Assembly: GCF_022682495.2 (NCBI RefSeq) | Contig: NC_071397.1 | Coordinates: forward strand, 4,183,082-4,247,081 | Reading direction: 5' to 3' | Length of the DNA stretch: 64,000 nucleotides | DNA from: Desmodus rotundus | Taxonomy: Eukaryota > Chordata > Mammalia > Chiroptera > Phyllostomidae | In this document: piece by piece, positions 54,598 through 64,000 of the stretch | Position numbering within the stretch: position 1 is the first letter of the stretch | How the letters are laid out: each line of letters begins with the position of its first letter | Position numbers and translations under genes: made by a program | Notes under the pieces: generated by a model | The model's database searches: none | Seen by the model: the letters and a program-made list of their open reading frames with translations, nothing else | What the model was told of the DNA's origin: nothing

Positions 54598-54832
54598 CAC
54601 TCATATGTGGAACCTAATAAACAAGATAAACTAACAAATTAGAAACAGACTCATAGATACAGAGAACAGACTGATACCTGTCGGCGGGGGAGGGGGGGGG
54701 TTGGGGGGCTGAATGAAAAAGGTGAAGGGTTTAAACAAACAAACCAGAAGACACCTCATAGACACAGACAACAGTGTGGTGATTGCCAGAGGGAAGGGGG
54801 GGTGGGGGGAGGTTGAAAGAACACTTAAGTAT
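54598..54832 (+). mobile_element. L1 3' UTR fragment, left part (host of copy E)
   Basis: 'tgtggaacctaataaacaag', 'acagactcatagatacagag' and a G-rich stretch. It is continued on the other side of copy E at 56795-57372. Confidence 0.8.
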
Positions 54833-54845
54833 AAAATGTGGATTA

Positions 54846-56781
54846 GCAGTCACCTCCAGCCAAGATGGAAGCATAGGTAGATATGCTTTGCTTCCTCACA
54901 CAACCAAAAGAAGGACAACAACAAATTTCAAAACAGAAAACAACCAGAACTGCTAGAAAAATCAAACTGTATGGAAGTCCAACAACCAAGGAGTTGAAGA
55001 AGAAACATTCATTCAGACTGGTAGGAAGGGCAGAGACAGGAAGCCAGGGCGGAGGGACATGCAGCAAGGCAGTGCACCAGGCAGGCAAGGCAGCAGCTGG
55101 TGGACAGGGATAGCCCACACTCGTGTGCAGATAAGCCGGGAGGAACAAAGGGGGAGTGAGACAGACCGCACAATCCAGGGCTCCAATATGGGGAAATAAA
55201 GCCTCAAAACCTCTGACTGAAAACACCTGTGGGGGTTGAGGCAGCAGCAGGAGAAACTCCCAGACTCACAGGAGAGTTTGTTGGAGAGATTCACAGGGTC
55301 CTAGAATGTACACCCCCCCGCCCCAGGAATCAGCACCAGAAGGGCCCAATTTGCTTGTGGGTATCAGGGATAGTGACTGAAAACCCACAGAGAGCGGAAC
55401 AAGCAGCATTGTTCCCTCTCAGACCCCTCCCCCACAGACAGCACCACCACACAGGGAAGTGGGTTGCCCCGCCCTGATGAAAACCTAAGGCTCCGCCCCT
55501 TACACCATAACAGGTGTGCCAAAACAAAGAAATATGACCCAAATGAAAGAACAGATCAAAGCTTCAGAAAAAATACAACTAAGTGACAAGGAGATAGATA
55601 GCCAACCTACCAGATGCACAGTTCAAAACACTGGTAATCAGGAGGCTCACAGAATTGGTTGAGTATGGTAGCAAAATAGAGGAAAAAGTGAGGGCTATGC
55701 AAAGCGAAATAAAGGAAAATGTACAGGGAACCAACAGTGATGGGAAGGAAACCAGAACTCAAATCAATGGTTTGGAGCAGAAGGAAGAAATAAACATTCA
55801 ACCAGAACAGAATGAAGAAACAAGAATTCAAAAGAATGAGGGGAGGCTTAGTAACCTCCAGGACAACTTTAAACGTTCCAACATCTGAATCATAGGGGTA
55901 CCAGAAGAAGAACAGGAAGAGCAAGAAATTAAAAACTTATTTGAAAAAATAATGAAGGAAAACTTCCCCAATCTGGTGAAGGAAATAGGCTTCCAGGAAG
56001 TCCAGGAAGCTTAGAGAATCCCAAAGAAATTGGGCCCAAGGAAGCACACACCAAGGCATATCATAATTACGTTACCCAAGATTCAAGATAAGGAGAGAAT
56101 CTTAAAAGCAGCAAGAGAAAAGGAGACAGTTACCTACAAAGGAGTTCCCATAAGACTGTCAGCTGATTTCTCAAAAAAGACCTTACGGGCAAGAAGGGGC
56201 TGGAAAGAAGTATCCCAAGTCATGAAAGGCAAGGACCTACATCCAAGATTACTCTCTCCAGCAAAACTATCATTTAGAATGGAAGGGCAGATAAAGTGCT
56301 TCCCAGATGAGGTCAAGTTAAAGGAGTTCATCATCACCAAGCCCTTATTCTTTGAAATGTTAAAGGGACTTATCTAAGAAAAAGGTCAAAAAATATGAAC
56401 AGTAAAATGGTGACAAACTCACAACTATCAACCACTGAACCAAAAAAACAAAAACAAACTAAGCAAACAACTAGAACAGGAACAGAATCACAGAAATGGA
56501 GATCACATGGAGGGTTATCAGCGGGAGAGGGAGCAGGGAGGATGGGGGGAAAGCTACAGGGAATAAGAAGCATAAATGGTAGATACAAAATAGACAGGGG
56601 GATGTTAAGAATGGTATAAGAAATGGAGAAGCCAAAGAACCTATATGTATGACCCATGGACATGAACTAAGGCAGGGGTATGCTAGAGGGTGGGGTGCAG
56701 GGTGGAGGGGGAGAAAGGGGAGAAAAAAAGGGGACAACTTTAATAGCATAATCAATAGAATATACTCAAAAAACGAAAAAG
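54846..56781 (+). mobile_element. ORF1-only L1-derived element (HAL1 type), copy E, nested in L1
   Basis: A perfect 13-bp duplication aaaatgtggatta lies at 54833-54845 and 56782-56794. It has a 5' end 'ccaagatggaagcataggta', a leader of about 700 nt, an ORF1 relic from ATG 55543 to the stop at 56377, a 3' UTR of about 400 nt and an A-rich tail. ORF1 has one early frameshift and two stops (TGA at about 55886 and TAG at about 56012). No ORF2. It inserted into the 3' UTR of an older L1. Confidence 0.9.
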
Positions 56782-56794
56782 AAAATGTGGATTA

Positions 56795-57372
56795 ACATCG
56801 TGGGGAGGGACCAGAGGAAGAAGTCAAAAAAGGTTGTCACACTGGGACCCTGCTCAAGAACAACAGTGGGTCACCAGCATCAACCCAACTTCCTGCAGCA
56901 AGAATCCGAGACCTGGCAGGGCCCCCAGGGTCAAGTGCTATATACATTGTTCACCTTAAACGTAAACAGTGTGCTACGTCAATCATATGGCAATAGTGCT
57001 GGGGGAGTGCTAGAGCTGGAGCTTCTTTGTGGAGAGAAAAGGACTTTCTCAGCAAGAATCCGTGTGGTGCTCCTGGATGCGGAGAACAGACGCCAGATGC
57101 CAGAGGGGAGGGGGTCGGGAGACTGGATGAAAAAGGCAAAGGGATCAAAGGCACAAACTGGCAGTTACAGAATAGTCCTGGGGATGCACAGCACAGGACA
57201 GGGGATTCAGTCAATAACATTGCAATAACTATCGTGAGTATGGTGCTGGGTGGGTGCTGGAACATTTTGTAGAGTATAGGATTCTGACCGCTATACTGTA
57301 TACATGAAACTAATACAAAATAATATCGAATTGTAAACTGTAATTGAAAATTAAAATTTAAAAAAAATTTTT
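56795..57372 (+). mobile_element. L1 3' UTR fragment, right part
   Basis: 'caataacattgcaataacta', 'gctggaacattttgtagagt' and 'atgaaactaatacaaaataa' are L1MA-type 3' end blocks, finishing in an A-rich tail. Confidence 0.85.
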
Positions 57373-59811
57373 TTAAAAAGGATCCATGCCAAGGAGAAGA
57401 TGGAGAAGCACAAAGCCCGTGATCCTGGGATGATGCTGTAAATGGCTTAACTGGATGGACACAGCGACTGATATAATTTATTTCATTCATGAACTTCTTA
57501 ACATACACTTTTTTCATAAACTCTTTATTTACTGTTGACATGAATGTAATCTGGCAAAAAAGACACGATTGGCTACTTTTTCAAACCATGCCAATATATT
57601 CTCTGCTTTTTATAATTATTTGTGAGGAAGTCCACTTTCACATGGATTGTTTTCAGCGACTTGTGACTTTTCGGGAATCTAATCCGTAAAAAATGGAGTT
57701 CAACCAGGAGCCTCACCTGATGTCAGGTACACAGCAGGTGCTCAATTATTGCACACAGAAAGAGGAGCTGAAGAATCCCTCTATTCCCAGCACCCAGGTG
57801 TCCAGCCCAGAGCACGGCCTAATGTTCCTGAGAGGTGGGGAGTGGGTGGAGCTGAGCAGAGAGCCCAAGGATTGGGGACCTGGGTGGTGATCTCTGGCTG
57901 AGCCCACCGCCCACTCCTGGCCCCGAGAGTCCCAGTGTGGGGCGAAGACGCAGTCCCTAGGATACGCAGGTGTTTTCAACCACTAGCACACCAGCAGGCA
58001 AAAGCCAACATCGTAACTGGCAGAAATGACCTAGATTCTGTTGTTATTTAAACCTCACATCTATGAAAAAGATGTGAGACAAGAAGAAATGAGGCAACGT
58101 TAGGGGGCAGCAGGCTACGCTGGGCTGTGTGACCTTGGGCAAGTCACTCCCCGCCTCTGACCTCAGTTGTGTTGTCTACAAAAGGAGAAGTTGGACAAGT
58201 TCATCTAGACAGCCCCTCCCACTCGTTACGCAGTTGTGGGTTGGAGCTGACGAGAAAGGCTACGGGGTGTGGGTCCACCCTGGACCAAGGTCACAGAGAG
58301 AAGACAGTCTCAGGGAAGATGGAAGGGACAAGGGTTTTCCTGCTGAAACTGTTTACTAAGACCCCGTGCCTGGCCCTTTTGGGTGTGGAATTGTCGAGAA
58401 CCCCAGATGAGACTCAGCCAGGAGTTTCCCTGCTCACGAGCTTTGAGTCCCAAAGTCCAAGCATCCTTATCAGCTTCCCCTGTGCAGTGACTCAGGCCAA
58501 CTCGGGCTCAGCCAGACGGGGGGTTTTCTGACATGCGGGAGGCAAGTGGCAGAGGCGGTTCCTCCTTCCAAGAAAGCAGATGCAAACCCAAGAAGTTCTG
58601 TTTTTGATTATGTGAAAACACTCCCTTTGATTTGTCCCCAACCTCCCGGGGGTGCAGGGGCAGAGGCTCCGACCCCTCAGGAGGCCCCAGTCAGGACTTG
58701 GGGGCTGGGGAGGGCAGATGGGAGAAGCTGGGCCAACAGGTCAGAGGCATTTTTACACTTCAGAGCAGCTTTCGGCTGGCAGTTTTCTTAGTTAACACGA
58801 GTAAGCACTCTTACAGAGCAGGTGTACCCTGAACACGTCACAAATGTCGTCTTACTGAAGTTTTCTGCTTCTCCTGTGAGGCCGGTCAGGACGGCATCCC
58901 CATTGTACCGGCGAGAAACCTGAGGCCCCAGAGAAGTGGGACGACTTGCCCCAAGTCACATGGCAGATTCGGGTGTAGGAGCGTAGGAAGCCACAGGTAG
59001 AGGCATGGCAACCTTCACTGGGCCCAAGTCACAGAGTCGCCGAAGGACTGAAAATTGAAGACACGGGGATTGTTCCTCAAAGATGCCAGGGGCGGAGAGG
59101 TAGGGCCATGGCCTCTGCTTGAGAAGCGCCCAAGACACGGAGAGTCGCTCACAGGACACAGGGAACCGCAGCGGGTTCGGGAGAGACACCCAGCTCTGCG
59201 AGCCTCTGACGGTTTTCCCATCGTTAAACCTCACGGGCTTGGCGTGTGAATTGAATGAGATGAATTATAGGTAGGACCCGGAGCACAAGGCCTGCACACC
59301 GTAAGCACTTAAATGTCCGGTAAAATTATTGTTATTGTTACTAAAGGTTGACAAAGCAATTATTCTTCTGTCTGTTTCATACATCAGACCCCTGGGGCGG
59401 GTTTTCACGGGCATGCCCCTTTGACAGACGAGGCGAGCTGAGGCTCAGCAAGAGAACTCTGCTTCCTTCTTCTATAAATCGAAGCAGTCGGGCTGGATGC
59501 CCTAGCTGGGCAGGGAGCCAGGGGGTAAGGAAGGGAGAAAGTTCATGTCCTATGCCCCCACCTAGCCCCAGGGCTTCCCGACCCAAAGAATGGTGCCTCC
59601 ACAGTGACGGGGATGTGAGCCTCCCAGTTCCCGGCAGGGCCAGGTCCCCCAGGCAGCGTTACAGACCGAGACAACAGCTGTGATCCTGTGAGTATAAAAC
59701 CTGCCTGGGGTTCCTGCTGCCCTGGGGGGAGGGAGGAGGCCGTGCAGCTCTCTGCTGCCTTCACAGGAGACTCAGTCTCCGGTCCGTCGGTGCCTGGAGT
59801 CCACGCGCCCT
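57373..59811. other. 3' flank / 3' UTR side of ETV7
   Basis: 58115-58200 is a MIR ('ctgtgtgaccttgggcaagt'). No AATAAA for the minus strand was seen between 58400 and 59811. An AGTAAA (plus-strand tttact) lies near 58350. The ETV7 3' UTR end is therefore unresolved. The rest is unique. Confidence 0.45.
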
Positions 59812-59929
59812 TCACGGAGAGACTTCCAGCATCTCCTCCTTGAAATCCATCTTGTCCTGCTCCTGGCTCTCCAGCTGCTCCAGGCGGCTGCCCCTGTCCT
59901 TGGTGATCTTCCCAGGTATCTTCAGAAAT
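59812..59929 (-). CDS. ETV7: ETV7 last coding exon
   Basis: 118 bp from acceptor 'GGCCTGAATTCCAG' to the TGA at 59812-59814. It completes the Arg codon and encodes '[20 protein letters not shown]' plus '[18 protein letters not shown]'. It aligns with the human ETV7 C-terminus at 'FLK.PGK', 'LESQEQD' and the terminal 'SP', with more change between. Confidence 0.92.
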
Positions 59930-62900
59930 CTGGAATTCAGGCCCCAGCTGCAAATCAGCCGCTGCCCCAGCTGTGGAGGCTTCCAGCCCACCCAACCCGC
60001 AGCCCTGCTTCCCCTTCGCACCTGGACCCCGAAGCTACTCACCTGAACAGAAGTTTCTGCCCGGGCTCCTTCTTAATGATGTTCAGCTTATAGTAGTGGC
60101 GGAGGGCACGTGACATCTTCTCATAGGTCATGTTCACCCGGTTCTGGAAGGCAAAGCAGCCCACATCACCCCCCGCGCCCCACCCCGTTCCTTCCAGGCC
60201 TCGGTTTCCACACCTGGAAGGGAGCAGCCGGGGTTCTGTGAGGGCACACGAGAGTCCTCCTGAGTTTGGAAGGAGGATGTCAGAGGAAGGTCAGGGAAGA
60301 AATGGGGTGATTCTCTCATCTATCTGTCTGAGAACCATGGGGCAGGAACGAATCACACATCGCTTTTAAATAGCAAATGTCACAAGCAGTAACAAGTAAA
60401 TATACATTTAGTTGGAAATGTAATCGGAGAGACAGCATGATGAGGGGCCGCGAGGGCCAAGTCCCTCCTTCCTCTCTGCGGGGCGGGCAGTGCAGAGTAG
60501 GGGCAAAGCGGCTGGGCTTTGGGGTCAGTTTAAGCCCCAGCTCCACCACTGGGCAGCTGTGTGCCCGTGGATGAGTTTCTTTACCTCTCGGAACCTGTGT
60601 CTCTGGTTATAAAATGAGGATAAGGACACCTGACTCACAGGTTTGTGGGAAGAATTAAATTGCGGATCCACTTAGCACAGTGCTTGGCACACACTATACA
60701 CTCACTACACGGGTTTGCTACTCTCTGAGCCTCAGATTCCCCCCGTGCTATGCGGGGACTGGAGCAGGTAAGCACACCCAAACTTCAGTCGTTTGCATCC
60801 TTCCAGCCACCAGCACTACTGAGAGGGGACGAAATAGAGGACAGAGCTACAGTCTGGGTTCAAGGACCCACTCGGCCACCTGCTGGCTGCAGACAAGTTG
60901 GTAACCCAATCTGGCCCCAGTGGCCCCATCCGATAATGCCTACTCTCACGTGGCGGGTGGGAGGGTTAAATGAGTTAACACAGGTAAAGCCCTCAGAGCA
61001 GCTCCAGCCGGTCAGATGCTGCACCACCTTAGGACATGCTGCATAATGTACATTATCATTATTGTTAACAGTTGTCTGTGAAAGACTCGTTATTTTTACT
61101 GAAATGAATTTATAGATAGGGACACTCGCTTTATATCACCATTGTAAATCATGAGATTGGCATGATAGTTAAATTTTTAAATCCTAGTTCTTACTAAAGT
61201 AAATACTTAGCTATTAGAATCCCCCGGCAGACACCCATTTAGGCATGGACGTTCCTCGCACTGGGAATGCTAGACTCAGGATTCCCAGGCCTTTCCGGCG
61301 CTGACACGGGACACTCTCGCGGGGCCTGAGACTTGGGTTTCTGTCTTGGCTTCTCCCAGGGAACCAGCTGCCTCATCTGGGGGAGGGTGGGACCCCCCAC
61401 CATACATACAATGTGCGATTCATGTAAACCTGCTTGGAAAGGTTGCAATGCCAAGCAAAGGTGGGACTAAGTGATTAGAAGGCGAGATTCCCAAGTTCCA
61501 GGAATAGTCACCATCGTCAAGAAGTAACTGTCTGTCCCGCAGGATGTCCCAAAATGAAAGGACCCCAATCCTTCCTGGAGCTGCTGGTGAAGCCCCATCA
61601 GTTCAGGACTCTGCCCTAGTGCTAAGGGGTCCACTCTGACCCCCGGCCCTGTCCTGCTCTGGGTGTGTGGAGATCATTCCGCCTGCTGGCTGAAGTTCAC
61701 CTTGTGGTTTCCCCAGAGCCTGGCGAGCCCATTAGGATCCACAACTCGGAAAATTTTGGCGTTCTTGTCTTCCCACTTGATGTAGGGCTCGTACCTGGTG
61801 TCAGAGAGCAGCTGGTACACGTAATCCCACAGCAGCCGGCAGTCTGCAATGGAGCACAGGGGTGTGGGCAGGGTGCTTCCCGGGAGCTGTGAGGATGGCC
61901 ATTGGAGAGGCTGCGGCTGGGGCCCCCATGTGCAGCAGGATGGTGAAGATGATGGTATTAACAGAAACGGGGGGGGGGGGGCCGGTTACCATTGTCCCAT
62001 TCAATCACCCAAACTCTAGGGAGCGTCTACCTTTATCCCCAGGCAGAGATGAGCCAAAGGGCTCAGAGAGGTACAGATGTGTCCCAAGGCACCCAGCTCC
62101 TGCAGGCAGAGCAGGGCGTCTGACCTAGCTCCACGGACCGCAAAGCCAATGCCCTCCTCTCCAGGCCCTCCTCTGCACCTGCGCCAGTCACTCAGCCCCT
62201 TGGGCTCTGCTAGATCAGACTCTGGCCTCCATCTCCACCCTAACAGGAGTCAGGAAAATCAAACGTGCCATTGCGGGGGACAAGCAGCAGAGGGAGCCCA
62301 GGAGCACTGAGACTCCGCTTCCACTCCCTGGGCCTCCGAGCCAATCTCCTCACAGGGGTGAGGTGGGCACGAAATGACAGAGCAGACAGCAGCGACAACC
62401 CTCCGCCTGCTGCGGAGTGAGCACTCAAAGAATGTTAAGCATTACTATTTTTAAAAGCTCAAATAATTGTGCTTTAGAGATTCCTAGTCATTTCCAGCCC
62501 AGAAGCCAAGCTTCTTCCCCCTCTGCGGTGGCATGGAATAAATACAGTGGCCCCAGTGTGGCTAGAAAACACCCTTTGGTGCTTATCTGTCAGTCTGTCT
62601 GCTTGCCTGTCTGTTCGTCAATCCTTTAACAACCAATGCAGAACGGAAGGGTATCACCTGCTTGGAGCTCAGGCGCTGGACCAGACCGCCTGGGTTCACA
62701 TCCCAACTTGCTGCCTGTGTGAGCGTGGGAAGGTCACGCCACCTCTCTGGGCCTCGTTATCTGTGGCAGGGCTAATAACAATACCAACCCCAAGGGCTGT
62801 AGTGGGATTAAATAAAGAACCATTCCTGGCACGTAGTAGGTGCTCAACTATTTAAAAATGAATCAGGTTTTAATGGCTAATCTGACTGGCGGTCTGACTG

Positions 62901-63343
62901 ACTGGCCTGTCTCTGCTCTGGTGACAGGGAGGGCTTGGCGATCCCGGGCAGCACTGATCACGTGGCCAGATTGCGTCCAGAACACAAGACAGTCACCCCA
63001 CACCTCTCCCTCCCAGCACAGACAGACCCACTCATCCCCCAGAGCAAACCCTCCCTCGTCTCTGTCACCTGTGACCTCGCCCCAGGCCAGGGGAGCACAG
63101 CCTCCTACCCACCTGCGATCCTGCCGTCAACGGGGGCCTTCGGCATCGTGGGGAAGGAGCAGATGCCCTCAGCCCTATAGCTGAGCTCCGCACAGTGACA
63201 TAAGTTGAGGGACTCCTCCCTGCTGAGGGGGCACCTGGCCAGGCCAGGGGCATCCAGGTGACTCAAGGAGTTGGTAAGCCCCAGGTCTGGTGGCTGCTGC
63301 AGGAGGCCTCTTTGGGGGCCCACCTGGGAAGGCCTGGTCTCCT
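59812..63343 (-). CDS. ETV7: ETV7 (TEL2) ETS-family repressor, C-terminal exons (partial gene)
   Basis: Four minus-strand exons (63343-63113, 61843-61701, 60143-60043, 59929-59812) join in frame to about 196 codons plus stop. They match the linker, ETS domain and tail of ETV7, a nuclear ETS-family transcription factor that binds GGAA sites. The ETS domain has '[20 protein letters not shown]', '[17 protein letters not shown]' and the recognition helix '[14 protein letters not shown]'. These features separate it from ETV6: '[10 protein letters not shown]', '[11 protein letters not shown]' and the tail '[12 protein letters not shown]'. Human ETV7 has 341 residues. The missing ~145 N-terminal ones, with the Pointed (PNT/SAM) domain, should be encoded beyond 64000. 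ETV7 is known to be absent from mouse and rat. This copy has intact frames and splice sites, so I infer a working gene. Confidence 0.93.
60043..60143 (-). CDS. ETV7: ETV7 ETS-domain exon, recognition helix
   Basis: 101 bp, acceptor 'CTTTGCCTTCCAG', donor 'GTGAGTAGC'. It encodes '[20 protein letters not shown]' and continues to 'EPGQKLLF'. The two Arg of RALRHYY are the residues that contact GGAA in ETS proteins, and both are present. Confidence 0.96.
60144..61700. other. ETV7 intron with MIR
   Basis: 60550-60715 is a MIR ('gggcagctgtgtgcccgtgg' to 'cttagcacagtgcttggcac'). 60930-61060 is MIR/L2-like. The rest is unique. Confidence 0.6.
60550..60715 (+). mobile_element. MIR SINE fossil
   Basis: 'ttctttacctctcggaacct', 'aaaatgaggataaggacacc' and 'agcacagtgcttggcacaca' follow MIR order. 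Confidence 0.8.
61701..61843 (-). CDS. ETV7: ETV7 ETS-domain exon, N-terminal half
   Basis: 143 bp, acceptor 'CTCCATTGCAG', donor 'GTGAACTTCAG', joining after 'WGNHK'. It encodes the first helix and sheets of the winged helix-turn-helix ETS fold ('[10 protein letters not shown]', '[20 protein letters not shown]'). Confidence 0.95.
61844..63112. other. ETV7 intron with MIR
   Basis: A G-run is at about 61970-61982. 62670-62850 is a MIR ('cctgggttcacatcccaact' to 'gtagtaggtgctcaactatt'). The rest is unique. Confidence 0.6.
62670..62850 (+). mobile_element. MIR SINE fossil
   Basis: 'ggttcacatcccaacttgct', 'cacctctctgggcctcgtta' and 'ggcacgtagtaggtgctcaa' follow MIR order. Confidence 0.8.
63113..63343 (-). 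CDS. ETV7: ETV7 central linker exon
   Basis: 231 bp, acceptor 'TCATTTGCTTGCAG', donor 'GTGGGTAGG', phase 1 on both sides. It encodes the linker between Pointed and ETS domains, including '[12 protein letters not shown]', '[14 protein letters not shown]' and 'PVDGRIA'. It corresponds to the human ETV7 exon before the ETS domain. Confidence 0.92.
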
Positions 63344-64000
63344 CTGCAAGCAAATGATCACCGTTGATTCTGTGGAACCAGAGCCTCCCCCAGCCCAGGC
63401 CCCCATAATGACCTGCCTGGGAGCCCAGTGGGGCAGCTCTCCTAATGACCTTCCTCCATCCAGCCCCCGGTTTGAAGGTCAGGGAGGCAGTGAAGGTGAG
63501 GGCCAGACAGCCCCGGTGCTAACCCCAGCTCCCAGACAAGTAACGTCACCTCTCAAGCCTGTTCCCTCACCTGTAAAATTGTGCCCAAAGCAAGGGGTGA
63601 CAGAGCCAGGCCCGGAGCCCAGGTGCCCTGGAGCTCAGTCCACTGTCTTCTCCATCCACCCAATAAGTATTTTACTGAGACCCTTCTATGAGCCAGGCAT
63701 TGTTCTAAGAATCTTGGGGACACATCACTGAACCCCCCAAAAGCCCCTGCCTTCATGAAGCTTCTATTCTAGTTGGGGGTAGAAAGAGATATATGGTTAA
63801 AATGAAAAACGAAGTAGAAACAGTGTATAACATGGAGAGTGAAAACAAAGCACCACGAGGCAGACAGGAAATCCTGGGAAGGGCACAGGTGCGTGTTGGT
63901 CAGGGAAGGTCTCGATGACGTGTTAACGTTTGGACAGACACCTGAAGGAGGCAGAGGAGTGGGCTATGTGGGCATCTAGAGAAGGGGCTGCCAGGCAGAG
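63344..64000. other. ETV7 intron, with old interspersed repeat at the right edge
   Basis: 63650-64000 has 'ttctatgagccaggcattgt', 'gccttcatgaagcttctatt' and 'gatgacgtgttaacgtttgg', an ancient L2/MIR-like interspersed repeat that runs off the window. No further ETV7 exon was found before the edge. Confidence 0.5.

Noticed and set aside
56951..57541. 196-codon minus-strand frame
   Set aside because: It is antisense to an L1 3' UTR and has no protein similarity I recognise.
59543..59995. 150-codon minus-strand frame overlapping the ETV7 last exon
   Set aside because: It is in a different frame from ETV7. It reflects GC-rich, stop-poor sequence.

Overview
The window is nuclear DNA from a mammal, most likely a bat of the Yangochiroptera. 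It contains several short retroposons with the tRNA-derived head 'CCCTGGCTGGTGTGGCTCAG' and a CT-rich, A-tailed 3' end, which is the bat VES type. It also has L1 and L1-derived elements, MIR and L2 fossils, MaLR LTRs and a mariner-type MITE. Coding sequence is sparse and split by GT-AG introns. There is no prokaryotic-style gene organisation.

Two protein-coding genes can be supported, both on the minus strand. (1) BNIP5 (C6orf222), about 9.27-19.58 kb, with nine predicted coding exons. They splice in frame to about 567 residues. (2) The 3' part of ETV7 (TEL2), 59.81-63.34 kb. It covers the linker exon, the two exons of the ETS DNA-binding domain and the C-terminal exon. The N-terminal Pointed-domain exons must lie beyond the right edge. 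The tandem order BNIP5-ETV7 is what is known for human 6p21.31, where PNPLA1 lies on the BNIP5 side. I could not recognise any PNPLA1 exon in the first 9 kb.

Layout: 0-9.2 kb is intergenic sequence with one young ORF1-only L1-derived element. 9.27-19.6 kb is BNIP5. 19.6-31.5 kb is mostly unique or anciently repetitive sequence. 31.5-40 kb is a cluster of three ORF1-only elements, two of them in inverted orientation, with an old L1 carrying a SINE. 40-57.4 kb is repeat-rich (MaLR LTRs, L1 3' ends, a mariner MITE, a fifth ORF1-only element nested in an L1). 57.4-64 kb holds ETV7 and its 3' flank.

The most interesting structures are these. BNIP5 contains a triplicated exon module, each copy carrying a short BH3-like helix exon, and only one copy keeps the LxxxGD core. 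The linker exon of that module has decayed in two of three copies. RFX/X-box-like 14-mers occur just inside each duplicated intron and again upstream of the gene. Five full-length 'half-L1' (HAL1-type) elements lie in one window, one with an intact ORF1. A 1,137-bp, nearly identical inverted repeat lies inside two otherwise diverged HAL1-type copies, which looks like a gene-conversion tract.
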